Assembly (NCBI RefSeq): GCF_042665545.1
Contig: NZ_JBHTCM010000010.1
Coordinates: 248,001 to 312,000 of the forward strand
Length of the DNA: 64,000 nt
Direction: 5' to 3'
Source: Rhodocista pekingensis
GTDB lineage: Bacteria > Pseudomonadota > Alphaproteobacteria > Azospirillales > Azospirillaceae
The notes under the pieces were generated by a model. That model was not told the origin of the DNA and did no database searches. It saw only the letters and a program-made list of their open reading frames with translations. Below are positions 15,946 through 24,784 of the stretch, piece after piece; the stretch's first letter is position 1; each line of letters begins with the position of its first letter. Both the position numbers and the translations under genes were made by a program.

Positions 15946-16779
15946 ATGTCCGGCATCCCCTTCCCCGCCCTCGACCCCGTCGCGGTCGAGCTGGGCCCCA
16001 TCGTCATCCGCTGGTACGCCCTGGCCTATCTGGCCGGGTTCCTGTTCGGCTGGTGGTACTGCACCCGGCTGTCCCGGGCGATCCCGGGCCGCCCCACCCC
16101 GGATGACCTGTCGGAGTTCCTGACCTGGGCCATCGTCGGCGTGCTGCTGGGCGGCCGGCTCGGCTTCGTGCTGTTCTACAATCTCGACTATTATATGCAG
16201 CACCCGGTGCAGGTCCTGGCGATCTGGTCGGGCGGCATGTCCTTCCACGGCGGGCTGGCGGGCATCGTGCTGGCCATCCTGCTGTATGGCTGGCGGCACG
16301 GTTTCAGCCCCTTCGCGCTGGGCGACCTGGTGGCGGTGGCCGGGCCGGTGGGTCTTTTCCTGGGCCGCATCGCCAACTTCGTGAACGGTGAGCTGTGGGG
16401 CCGGCCGGCGCCGGACCTGCCCTGGGGCGTGATCTTCCCCGACCCGCGGGCGGGCGGCGTGCCGCGCCACCCGAGCCAGCTCTACGAGGCGGCGCTGGAA
16501 GGGCTGGTACTGTTCGCCGTGCTGGCCTGGCTGGCGTCGAAGCCGGGCGTGCGGGAACGCACGGGCACGCTGTCGGGCACCTTCCTGGTCGGCTACGGCA
16601 TCGCCCGCATCCTGGGCGAGGTCTTCCGCGAACCCGACGTGCAGATCGGCTATCTGGCCTTCGGCGTCACCATGGGCCAGATCCTGTCCGTGCCGATGGT
16701 GCTGATCGGCCTCTGGATCCTGACGCGGGCGCCGTTCGGACCGGCCCGCACGCCCGCGGCCGCCGCGACCGGACGATGA
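15946..16779 (+). CDS. lgt: Prolipoprotein diacylglyceryl transferase
   Basis: Lgt transfers the diacylglyceryl group of phosphatidylglycerol to the lipobox cysteine of prolipoproteins in the inner membrane, the first step of lipoprotein maturation. The 277-residue, roughly seven-TM protein carries the signature GRIANFVNGELWGRP with the essential Arg and Asn residues, the FHGGLAGIVLAI segment (catalytic His), and RHPSQLYEAALEG. The substrate lipid links it functionally to pgsA at 3.1 kb. Its stop TGA overlaps the start ATG of the following midA gene (ATGA), indicating translational coupling. Confidence 0.96.
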   Translation: MSGIPFPALDPVAVELGPIVIRWYALAYLAGFLFGWWYCTRLSRAIPGRPTPDDLSEFLTWAIVGVLLGGRLGFVLFYNLDYYMQHPVQVLAIWSGGMSFHGGLAGIVLAILLYGWRHGFSPFALGDLVAVAGPVGLFLGRIANFVNGELWGRPAPDLPWGVIFPDPRAGGVPRHPSQLYEAALEGLVLFAVLAWLASKPGVRERTGTLSGTFLVGYGIARILGEVFREPDVQIGYLAFGVTMGQILSVPMVLIGLWILTRAPFGPARTPAAAATGR

Positions 16780-17897
16780 GCCCGCCGCCGCCGGCGGACA
16801 CGCCGCTCGCGGCGGTGATCGCACAGCAGATCCGGCTGACGGGGCCGCTGCCGGTCAGCGCCTACATGGCGCTCTGCCTGGGCCATCCGCGGCACGGCTA
16901 CTATATCACCCGCGACCCGCTGGGGGCCGGCGGCGACTTCACCACCGCCCCCGAGATCAGCCAGATGTTCGGGGAGATGCTGGGCCTCTGGGCGGCGCAC
17001 TGCTGGCTGACGATGGGCAGCCCGGCCGGCGTCGCCCTGGTCGAGCTGGGACCGGGCCGCGGCACCCTGATGGCCGACGCGCTGCGCGCCACCGCCCGGG
17101 TGCCCGGCTTCCACGCCGCCCTGCGCCTGCATCTGGTGGAGACGAGCCCGGCCCTGCGGCAGCGGCAGGCGGCGACGCTGGCCGCCCTGCCCGCCCCCCT
17201 GGCGCCGGTCTGGCACGACCGGCTGGAGACGGTGCCGGAGGGGCCGCTGCTGCTGCTGGCGAACGAGTTCTTCGATGCCCTGCCGATTCGTCAGTTCGTG
17301 CGCCAGGAGCACCGCGGCCGGCTGCTCTGGGCCGAGCGCAAGGTGGGGCTGGACGCGGACGGCGGGCTGGCCTGGGTGCTGGACCCGGCCGCCGGCGACG
17401 CGCTGGTGCCGCCCGCCCTGCGCGACGCCCCGCCCGGCAGCGTCGTCGAGCTGTCGCCGGCCTCCCTGGCCGTGGCGCGGGAGATCGGCGGCCGGCTGGC
17501 GCGGGCGCCCGGCGCCGCCCTGATCGTGGATTACGGCCATGCCGGGCCGGCCGTGGGCGACACGCTCCAGGCCGTGCGGCGGCACCGCTTCGCCGACCCG
17601 CTGGAGGCGCCGGGCGAGGCGGACCTGACGGCGCATGTGGACGTCGCGGCGCTGGCGGCGGAGCTGCGGGCGGCCGGGGCCACCGCCTGGGGGCCGGTGA
17701 CGCAGGGCGCGCTGCTCTCCGCCCTGGGCATCGGGACCCGCGCCGCCACCCTGAAGGGGCTTGCGACCCCGGCGCAGGCCGCGGATATTGACAGCGCCCT
17801 CGACCGCCTGCTGGGAGAGGCCGGCATGGGCCGGCTGTTCAAGGCGGTCGCGGCGACGAGCCCCGGCCTGCCGACACCGGCCGGCTTCGCCGTCTGA
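16776..17897 (+). CDS. MidA/NDUFAF7-family class I SAM-dependent methyltransferase
   Basis: The 373-residue protein belongs to the DUF185 family. Characteristic blocks are GHPRHGYYITRDPLGAGGDF, TTAPEISQMFGEMLGLW, the SAM-binding VELGPGRGTLMADALR, LLANEFFDALPIRQFV, and IVDYGHAGPAVGDTLQAV. Human NDUFAF7 methylates an arginine of complex I subunit NDUFS2; whether bacterial homologues do the same is inferred. The start ATG overlaps the lgt stop. Following at 42 bp is pgeF; hldD-lgt-midA-pgeF looks like one transcript, and lgt-midA-pgeF adjacency is common in alphaproteobacteria. Confidence 0.92.
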   Translation: MSPPPPADTPLAAVIAQQIRLTGPLPVSAYMALCLGHPRHGYYITRDPLGAGGDFTTAPEISQMFGEMLGLWAAHCWLTMGSPAGVALVELGPGRGTLMADALRATARVPGFHAALRLHLVETSPALRQRQAATLAALPAPLAPVWHDRLETVPEGPLLLLANEFFDALPIRQFVRQEHRGRLLWAERKVGLDADGGLAWVLDPAAGDALVPPALRDAPPGSVVELSPASLAVAREIGGRLARAPGAALIVDYGHAGPAVGDTLQAVRRHRFADPLEAPGEADLTAHVDVAALAAELRAAGATAWGPVTQGALLSALGIGTRAATLKGLATPAQAADIDSALDRLLGEAGMGRLFKAVAATSPGLPTPAGFAV

Positions 17898-17939
17898 CCC
17901 CGGCCATCCCGTTCCCGCCGCGAAGCCCGCAGGACGACC

Positions 17940-18707
17940 GTGATCACCCTCAGCACGCTGAACGCGATCCCCGCCATCCGGCACGGTTTCTTCACCCGCG
18001 CGGGCGGCGTCTCCCGCGGGCTGTTCGACAGCCTGAACTGCGGCTTCGGGTCGGGCGATGCGCCGGCCGCCGTGGCGGAGAACCGGGCCCGCTGCATGCG
18101 CCGGCTGGACCTGCCGGCGGAAAGCCTGGTCACCGTCTACCAGATCCACAGCCCCACCGTCGTGACGGTGACCGCCCCCTGGCACCACAGCACCGCCCCG
18201 AAGGCCGACGCGATGGTGACGCAGGTGCCGGGGATCGCGCTCGGCATCCTGACGGCCGACTGCGCGCCGGTGCTGTTCTGCGATCCCGAGGCGGCGGTGA
18301 TCGGTGCCGCCCATGCCGGCTGGAAGGGGGCGTTCGGCGGCGTGCTAGAGGCGACGCTGGCCGCCATGGCCGCGCTGGGCGCCCGGCCGGAGCGCACGCT
18401 GGCGGCCGTCGGCCCGCACATCGCCCACCGCTCCTACGAGGTGGGGGCGGACTTCCGCGAGCGCTTCCTGGAGCAGGACCCGGCGCACGCGGCCCTGTTC
18501 GTCCCCGCCCGCCGGGAGGGGCACTGGCTGTTCGACCTGGGCGGCCATGTCGAGGGGCGGCTGATCGCGGCCGGGGTGGCGGGCGTGCAGCGTACGCCGC
18601 ACGACACGCTGAGCGAGGCCGACCGCTTCTTCAGCTACCGCCGCGCCACCTTGCAGGGCGAGCCTGACTACGGCCGCGGCCTGTCCGCCATCGCCCTGGC
18701 GGAGTGA
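17940..18707 (+). CDS. pgeF: Laccase-domain (YfiH/YlmD) protein, peptidoglycan editing factor family
   Basis: A 255-residue cytosolic enzyme of the multicopper-oxidase-like fold. The metal/active-site residues are present: His in VYQIHSPTV, Cys in LTADCAPVLFCD and His in GAAHAGWKGAFGGVL. Members have purine nucleoside phosphorylase and adenosine deaminase activity, and E. coli PgeF removes UDP-MurNAc-L-Ser type errors from peptidoglycan precursors. GTG at 17940 follows AGGACG at a good distance, and MITLSTLNAIPAIRHGFFTR is the standard N-terminus. It ends the hldD-lgt-midA run. Confidence 0.92.
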   Translation: MITLSTLNAIPAIRHGFFTRAGGVSRGLFDSLNCGFGSGDAPAAVAENRARCMRRLDLPAESLVTVYQIHSPTVVTVTAPWHHSTAPKADAMVTQVPGIALGILTADCAPVLFCDPEAAVIGAAHAGWKGAFGGVLEATLAAMAALGARPERTLAAVGPHIAHRSYEVGADFRERFLEQDPAHAALFVPARREGHWLFDLGGHVEGRLIAAGVAGVQRTPHDTLSEADRFFSYRRATLQGEPDYGRGLSAIALAE

Positions 18708-18856
18708 CCGGCCGGGTCCTCGGACCGAAGTCTGACGGGCCCGGAACCAGCATCCGCCGACAGCGGCTGGCACAGAATGACTGTCCGCGCGGGGGAGGCA
18801 GCCATACCCTGAGGAGATGCCCCGGCCGCGCCGCCGGGGGAGGAGCGGCGTTTACT

Positions 18857-18873
18857 TCAAGGACATGCCTTGA
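18857..18873. promoter_or_regulatory. Palindrome upstream of prs
   Basis: TCAAGG (18857-18862) and CCTTGA (18868-18873) flank ACATG, giving a 17-bp dyad about 90 bp before the prs start, in an otherwise less GC-rich patch (TTTACT upstream, TGATATGG downstream). It could be an operator within the prs promoter; no regulator is suggested by the sequence. The rest of the 18708-18963 gap shows nothing else clear. Confidence 0.35.
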
Positions 18874-18963
18874 TATGGTCCGCGCGCCTCATGAAGGTTT
18901 CGCTACGGCCGCCGGGCGGGCGTGGCACTTCCACCACGACATCGCGAGACGGGCGGCGCTCCC

Positions 18964-19899
<936 letters not shown>

Positions 19900-19945
19900 T
19901 CTTCGACTGACCACCGTCGGCGCCGGTCCTTTTCCGGGTCTGCGC

Positions 19946-19974
19946 TTGACAGGAAACGGGGCGGGCATTAGACC
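19946..19974 (+). promoter_or_regulatory. Sigma-70-type promoter of rplY
   Basis: TTGACA (19946-19951), a 17-bp spacer and TAGACC (19969-19974) make a near-consensus housekeeping promoter, placing transcription start near 19981 and leaving a 5' leader of about 100 nt before the rplY ATG. Confidence 0.65.
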
Positions 19975-20026
19975 CGCGCAACTTGATCCGGGCGTACAGC
20001 ACCCCTGGAGGCTGGCGTCCGGCTCG

Positions 20027-20059
20027 CGGACCCGGGGCGATCCCGCCCGACCGGGTCCG
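20027..20059 (+). promoter_or_regulatory. Leader stem-loop upstream of rplY
   Basis: CGGACCCGG (20027-20035) and CCGGGTCCG (20051-20059) form a perfect 9-bp stem with a 15-nt loop, followed by TTTGCTTTGAGGAG. The 3' side ends about 10 nt before the rplY ribosome binding site. It could be an attenuator-like or ribosomal-protein leader structure; L25 leaders are described for gammaproteobacteria but I cannot match this one to them. Confidence 0.45.
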
Positions 20060-20080
20060 TTTGCTTTGAGGAGATGACAT

Positions 20081-20698
20081 ATGACCCAGACCATCGCGCT
20101 GAGCGCCGAGCTGCGCGACCGGGCCGGAAAGGGGACCGCCCGTCAGACGCGCCGCGAGGGCCGCATTCCGGCCGTGATCTACGGCAACAAGGAAAAGCCG
20201 GTGATGATCTCGCTGGAGTTCAACCAGTTCTTCCGCGAGCTGCACCGCCCGGGCTTCTTCACGCACCTGTTCGCCATCGCCGTCGACGGCACCACGCACC
20301 GCGTGCTGCCGCGTGACGTGCAGTTCGACCCGGTCAGCGACCGGCCGCTGCATGTGGACTTCCTGCGCGTCTCCGCCGCGACCGAGATCGTGGTGAAGAT
20401 TCCGGTGGAGTTCGCCAACGGCGAGACCTCCCCGGGCATCAAGCGGGGCGGCGTGCTGAACATCGTGCGCCACGAGATCGAGGTGTTCTGCCGGGCCGAC
20501 AACATCCCGGAGCACATCACCGTCGATCTGGCCGATGCGGACCTGAACAGCTCCATCCACATCAGCGCGGTGGCGCTGCCGGAAGGCGTGCGTCCGACCA
20601 TTGCCGACCGCGATTTCACCATCGCCACCATCGCCGCCCCGTCGGGCCTCAAGTCCGAGGCTGCCGAGGCGGAGGATGCGGCCTCGGCGGGCGCGTAA
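20081..20698 (+). CDS. rplY: 50S ribosomal protein L25/general stress protein Ctc
   Basis: Binds 5S rRNA in the large subunit. The 205-aa protein is the long TL5/Ctc form: an N-terminal L25 domain (LSAELRDRAGKGTARQTRRE, GRIPAVIYGNKEKP, VLPRDVQFDPVSDRPLHVDF) and a C-terminal beta domain (IPVEFANGETSPGIKRGGVL, LPEGVRPTIADRDFTIATI), ending in an acidic Ala-rich tail. A GAGGAG site precedes the ATG. A promoter and a leader hairpin lie upstream. pth follows 6 bp after its stop, forming the classic rplY-pth pair. Confidence 0.95.
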   Translation: MTQTIALSAELRDRAGKGTARQTRREGRIPAVIYGNKEKPVMISLEFNQFFRELHRPGFFTHLFAIAVDGTTHRVLPRDVQFDPVSDRPLHVDFLRVSAATEIVVKIPVEFANGETSPGIKRGGVLNIVRHEIEVFCRADNIPEHITVDLADADLNSSIHISAVALPEGVRPTIADRDFTIATIAAPSGLKSEAAEAEDAASAGA

Positions 20699-20704
20699 GG
20701 TCCG

Positions 20705-21385
20705 ATGCGCCTCGTCGTCGGTCTGGGCAATCCCGGCCCGGAGTACGAGCGCCAGCGGCACAATGTCGGCTTCATGGCGGTGGACCTGCTCCACCGCCGC
20801 TACGGCTTCGGTCCCTGGAAGCGCCGCTTCCAGGGGCTGACCGCCGAAGGCAGCGTGGCGGGAGAGAAAGTCCTTCTCCTGAAGCCCGCCACCTTCATGA
20901 ACCTCTCCGGCCAAGCCGCCGGCGAGGCCATGCGCTTCTACAAGATCACGCCCGACCAGGTCCTCGTCTTCCATGACGAGCTTGACCTGCCGCCGGGCCG
21001 CGTCCGCGTCAAGCGGGGCGGCGGCCATGGCGGCCACAACGGCCTGCGGTCGCTGGACGACCATGTCGGCAAGGACTACTGGCGCATCCGCATCGGCATC
21101 GGCCACCCCGGCTCGAAGGAGCGGGTGACCGGCTGGGTGCTGTCCAACTTCGCCAAGGCGGAGGAACAGTGGCTGGAGCCGCTGCTGGACGCCCTGGTGG
21201 CGGAAGCGCCCCTGCTCGTGGCCGGCGAGCCCGAGAAGTACGCCAGCCGCATCGCCCTGCTGACCCAGCCCCCGAAGCCGCCGAAGCCCCCCAAGAACGG
21301 GGCGAAGGGTGCCGCAACGGGCGCGGACGCCGCGGCCGCGAAGCCCCCGGGACCCGGCGGCCCCGCGACCGGGCGCAACGGCTGA
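20705..21385 (+). CDS. pth: Peptidyl-tRNA hydrolase
   Basis: Releases tRNA from dropped-off peptidyl-tRNAs by cleaving the ester bond. The 226-residue protein has the family blocks LVVGLGNPGPEYERQRHNVGF (split around the catalytic His in RHNVGF), PATFMNLSGQA, VFHDELDLPPGRVRVKRGGG with the catalytic Asp, and GHNGLRSLDDH. The globular enzyme ends near residue 190; after it comes a Pro/Lys/Ala-rich tail (QPPKPPKPPKNGAKGAATG onward) of about 35 residues, probably disordered. It is tightly linked to rplY. Confidence 0.95.
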   Translation: MRLVVGLGNPGPEYERQRHNVGFMAVDLLHRRYGFGPWKRRFQGLTAEGSVAGEKVLLLKPATFMNLSGQAAGEAMRFYKITPDQVLVFHDELDLPPGRVRVKRGGGHGGHNGLRSLDDHVGKDYWRIRIGIGHPGSKERVTGWVLSNFAKAEEQWLEPLLDALVAEAPLLVAGEPEKYASRIALLTQPPKPPKPPKNGAKGAATGADAAAAKPPGPGGPATGRNG

Positions 21386-21474
21386 CGTCCCTGCGACGGG
21401 ACGCCCCCCTGCCGCCTCCTGCCTGGATCGACCCCGGCGGGCGCTATAGGATCGCCCCGGTCCGGGCATGATGA

Positions 21475-22224
21475 ATGCCCATGATCGATCAGGGTCGGGC
21501 GATGATACGCGCAGGTCTGGTCTTCTTGGCGATCCTGCTGGCCGGGGCGGTGGCCGGCACGCTGATGATGTACTTCACCGTGAACCCGCCGCCGTCGGCG
21601 GACTCGCTGCAACGGCTGGCGGCGGCGCTGCTGATCTGCATCGTGGCGCTGGTGTCGGTGGTGCTGCTGACCCGCGACGCGGCCGCCGTGGAAGCCGCCC
21701 CGCCCGCTCCCGCCCCCGACCTGCCGGAAACGGGGCCGGCGGCCGACGAGACGGTGCTGGACGAGATGATCCGCATGGCGGAGGCGCGGCTGTCGGCCCA
21801 GTACACGGCGGCCCTGGCCGCGGACCAGCGGGCCAATTCCTTCGCCGGCCTGATGATCGCCCTGACCCTGGGGCTGGGCGTCGCCACCCTGCTGCTGCAC
21901 GGGCACGCCCCCGCCCTGAGCATCGCCGCCGGCTTCGGCAGCCTGACGGCCCAGGTGGCCGCGGCCGTCGCCTACTGGGCGGGCAAGCCCCGGTCGCTGG
22001 TTCCGGCCGGCGTCATGCCGTCCGACTGGACGCCGGAGATGCGGACCCTGACCGACCGTTGCGCCGTGAAGGCCCGCATCTGCCGTCTCTACGAGGACCG
22101 GCTGCGCGAGAACGGCGCGGCTCTGGCCGAGGCGTCGCGGGCCACGGGCACCGCCGTCGTGGCGGGAATGGCGGTTCCGGTGGTGGCGCTGGTCGCCTAT
22201 CTGCTGGCGATCCGGTTCCTCTGA
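21475..22224 (+). CDS. Membrane protein of unknown function
   Basis: I do not recognise this family. The 249-residue product shows five likely TM segments: about 12-33, 47-66, 122-142, 146-168 and 226-247. Between TM2 and TM3 is an acidic Pro/Ala linker (VEAAPPAPAPDLPETGPAA) and a helical charged stretch (LDEMIRMAEARLSAQY); between TM4 and TM5 is a cytosolic-looking helix pair with two cysteines (DRCAVKARICRLYEDRLRE). ATG at 21475 is used; an in-frame ATG at 21481 is equally possible. It lies 89 bp after pth and is convergent with the next small gene, 20 bp apart. GC-rich third positions throughout support it as a real gene. Confidence 0.72.
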   Translation: MPMIDQGRAMIRAGLVFLAILLAGAVAGTLMMYFTVNPPPSADSLQRLAAALLICIVALVSVVLLTRDAAAVEAAPPAPAPDLPETGPAADETVLDEMIRMAEARLSAQYTAALAADQRANSFAGLMIALTLGLGVATLLLHGHAPALSIAAGFGSLTAQVAAAVAYWAGKPRSLVPAGVMPSDWTPEMRTLTDRCAVKARICRLYEDRLRENGAALAEASRATGTAVVAGMAVPVVALVAYLLAIRFL

Positions 22225-22244
22225 CCCCGCCCCGGGCGGACCCG

Positions 22245-22502
22245 TCAGGCCAGCAGGTCCAGCAGCCTTCCGGTGGTGCGGTCGTCGCTGCGCAGCACGG
22301 CCGCCGCCGCGCCGGCCTGAACCTGGGCGAGCGCCAGATCGGCCGCCGCCTGGGGCAGCACGGAAGCCGCCTCCCCGCCGCCGGCCAGCGCCTCTGCCGC
22401 GCGGGCGACGCGCGCCTGGGCGTCCCCGATGCCGGAAAGGGCCAGACCGGAGAGGGAGCCGGTCAGGGGTCCACCCCCGGAGATGCCGCCGATCGCCGCC
22501 AT
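22245..22502 (-). CDS. Small protein resembling the C-terminal tail of flagellar rod/hook proteins
   Basis: An 85-residue product, start set by AAAGGGA a few bases before ATG 22502. The first 20 residues are Gly/Ser-rich (GGISGGGPLTGSLSG). The C-terminal half (ALAQVQAGAAAAVLRSDDRT, then TGRLLDLLA) has the spacing of the FlgE/FlgF/FlgG terminal helix, where a conserved alpha-helix of the type AQRAYQANAKVIQTADEML ends the axial proteins. No flagellar gene is near. The resemblance is by eye only and could be chance helix composition; codon bias supports a real gene. Confidence 0.55.
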   Translation of the reverse strand: MAAIGGISGGGPLTGSLSGLALSGIGDAQARVARAAEALAGGGEAASVLPQAAADLALAQVQAGAAAAVLRSDDRTTGRLLDLLA

Positions 22503-22703
22503 GCCGATCCCTTTCCCCCGCCGCGGGACACCCCGCGTGCCCCCGATCATAGCCGGTTCCACGGCACCGGGCGAGCCCCGTCAGCCCTGCCGCCGCCCCT
22601 GCCGTCGCCCCTGCCCGCCGCCCCTGGTTGCGGGTCCGGCTGGCGTATGGTCATCATCGTGCGGTTCCGATAGTGTCGCCGGCCCAGGCCGGGAGAGGGT
22701 GTC

Positions 22704-23996
22704 ATGGATGCACGGGAAGCCGCCGCGGAGGCGCCGATGGAGGACGTCGTCCCCCTGATGGAGACGCTGGGCCGCCGGGCCCGCGCCGCCGCGGAGCAGC
22801 TCGCCACCGTACCGACGGCGACCAAGGATGCGGCCCTGCGCGCGGCCGCCGCCGCCGTGCGCGCCCGCGCGGCGGAGATCCTGGAGGCCAACGCGGCCGA
22901 CATGCAGGCGGCGCGGGCCAAGGACCTGCCCCCGGCCATGCTGGACCGGCTGCGGCTGGACGGCGGCCGGGTTGAGGCCATCGCCCGGGGGCTGGAGGAC
23001 GTGGCCGCCCTGCCCGACCCGGTGGGGACCGTGACGGAGGAATGGACCCGGCCGAACGGGCTGCGCATCCAGCGGGTGCGGGTGCCGCTGGGCGTCATCG
23101 GCATCATTTACGAGAGCCGCCCCAACGTGACGGCGGACGCCGGGGGCCTGTGCCTGAAGTCGGGCAACGCCGCCATCCTGCGCGGCGGTTCGGAGAGCTT
23201 CCACAGCTCCCGCGCCATCCTGGCGGCGCTGCACGACGGGCTGCGCGCGGCCGGGCTGCCGCCGGACGCCGTGCAGGCGGTGCCGACCCGCGACCGCGCC
23301 GCCGTCGGCGCCCTGCTGGGCCTGACCGGGCTGGTGGACGTGGTGATCCCGCGCGGCGGCAAGTCGCTGACCGCCCGCGTGGCGGCAGAGAGCCGGGTGC
23401 CGGTGATCTACCACCTGGACGGCATCTGCCATGTCTATGTCGACCGCGCCGCGGATCTGGAGAAGGCGCGGGCCGTGGTGATGAACTCCAAGATGCGGCG
23501 CACCGGCATCTGCGGGGCCATGGAGACGCTGCTGGTGGACCGCGCCGTGCTGGACAGCCACCTGCGCCCGATCCTGGCCGACCTGCTGGCCGCCGGCTGC
23601 GAAATCCGCGGCGACGCGGCGGTGCAGGCGCTGGACCCGCTGGTCCGGCCCGCCAGCGAGGAGGACTGGAACACCGAGTACCTGGACGCCATCCTGTCGG
23701 TGAAGGCGGTGGACGGGGTGGACGCGGCGGTGGAGCACATCCAGCGCCACGGCAGCCACCACACCGACAGCATCGTCACCGAGGACGCGGCCACGGCCGA
23801 GCGGTTCCTGTCCCGCGTGGACAGCGGCATCGTGCTGTGGAACGCCTCCACCCAGTTCGCCGACGGCGGCGAGTTCGGCTTCGGGGCGGAGATCGGCATC
23901 TCCACCGGCAAGCTGCACGCCCGCGGCCCGGTCGGGGCGGCCCAGCTCACCAGCTACAAGTACGTCGTCCGCGGCGACGGCCAGGTCCGGCCGTGA
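22704..23996 (+). CDS. proA: Glutamate-5-semialdehyde dehydrogenase (gamma-glutamyl phosphate reductase)
   Basis: ProA reduces gamma-glutamyl phosphate to glutamate semialdehyde with NADPH in proline synthesis, feeding proC at 12.5-13.3 kb. The 430-aa protein has VPLGVIGIIYESRPNVTADA, CLKSGNAAILRGGSESFHSS, IPRGGKSLTARV and the catalytic cysteine in SKMRRTGICGAMETLLVD; the C-terminus FGFGAEIGISTGKLHARGPV is typical. The first 15 or so residues (MDAREAAAEAPMEDV) exceed most homologues; an in-frame ATG at codon 12 is an alternative start. It opens a run proA-nadD-rsfS-rlmH of touching genes; its stop overlaps the nadD start. Confidence 0.95.
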   Translation: MDAREAAAEAPMEDVVPLMETLGRRARAAAEQLATVPTATKDAALRAAAAAVRARAAEILEANAADMQAARAKDLPPAMLDRLRLDGGRVEAIARGLEDVAALPDPVGTVTEEWTRPNGLRIQRVRVPLGVIGIIYESRPNVTADAGGLCLKSGNAAILRGGSESFHSSRAILAALHDGLRAAGLPPDAVQAVPTRDRAAVGALLGLTGLVDVVIPRGGKSLTARVAAESRVPVIYHLDGICHVYVDRAADLEKARAVVMNSKMRRTGICGAMETLLVDRAVLDSHLRPILADLLAAGCEIRGDAAVQALDPLVRPASEEDWNTEYLDAILSVKAVDGVDAAVEHIQRHGSHHTDSIVTEDAATAERFLSRVDSGIVLWNASTQFADGGEFGFGAEIGISTGKLHARGPVGAAQLTSYKYVVRGDGQVRP

Positions 23997-24784
23997 CGCA
24001 GGCCCCCGACCCCGACGGAGCGGAGGCCGCTGCCCACCCCGCTGCCCGCCCCGCCGCCTGCACTCCCTCCTCTTCCCTGCTCCCGTCCCCGGCACAGCCC
24101 CGGCCCCTGGGCGGGGCGGCCTGGGCCGGACGGCGCATCGGGCTGCTGGGCGGATCGTTCAACCCGGCGCACGAGGGGCACCGCCACATCAGCCTGATGG
24201 CGCTGAAGCGGCTGGGGCTGGATCAGGTCTGGTGGCTGGTGACCCCGCAGAACCCGCTGAAGTCCGCCGCCGACACGGCGGCGCTGGAGCTGCGGGTGGC
24301 GACCGCCCAGGCCCGGGCGCGGCACCCGCGCATCGTGGTGACGGCGCTGGAGACGCAGCTCGGCACCCGCTACACGGCGGAAACGCTGGCCGAGCTGCGC
24401 CGGCGCTTCCCGCGGACCCGCTTCGTCTGGCTGATGGGGGCGGACAACCTGCGGCAGATCCCCCACTGGCGGGGCTGGACGCGAATCTTCGGGATGGTCC
24501 CGGTTGCAGTCTTCCCGCGCCATCCCTATGCTATTCCCGCGCTGGTCGGCAAGGCCGCCCGGCGCTTCGCCCGGGACCGGGTGGATGCGGGCCGGTCGCG
24601 CGAGCTTCCCCTGAGGGAGCCGCCGGCCTGGGTGTTCCTGGACGGCCCCCTGCATCCGGCCTCGGCAACGGAGATCCGGCGCCGGGGCGATTCCCGTGCC
24701 TGGGCCGGGAAGACCGGGGTTCCGGTGGCCGGCGTCGCGGCAAGCGGCGGCAAGGCAGATCGGGCCCCCCATCATGGGACATGA
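23993..24784 (+). CDS. nadD: Nicotinate-nucleotide adenylyltransferase
   Basis: NadD adenylates nicotinate mononucleotide to deamido-NAD. The nucleotidyltransferase core begins at about residue 45: RIGLLGGSFNPAHEGHRHIS with the HxGH-type motif, WWLVTPQNPLK, TLAELRRRFPRTRFVWLMGA, DNLRQIPHWRGW, and the late ATEIRRRG, equivalent to the ISSTxIR signature. Start GTG 23993 overlaps the proA stop. Residues 1-45 are an Ala/Pro/Ser-rich leader absent from most homologues, so a later start is possible but no in-frame ATG or GTG with a good site lies close to the core. rsfS overlaps its 3' end. Confidence 0.92.
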   Translation: MTQAPDPDGAEAAAHPAARPAACTPSSSLLPSPAQPRPLGGAAWAGRRIGLLGGSFNPAHEGHRHISLMALKRLGLDQVWWLVTPQNPLKSAADTAALELRVATAQARARHPRIVVTALETQLGTRYTAETLAELRRRFPRTRFVWLMGADNLRQIPHWRGWTRIFGMVPVAVFPRHPYAIPALVGKAARRFARDRVDAGRSRELPLREPPAWVFLDGPLHPASATEIRRRGDSRAWAGKTGVPVAGVAASGGKADRAPHHGT

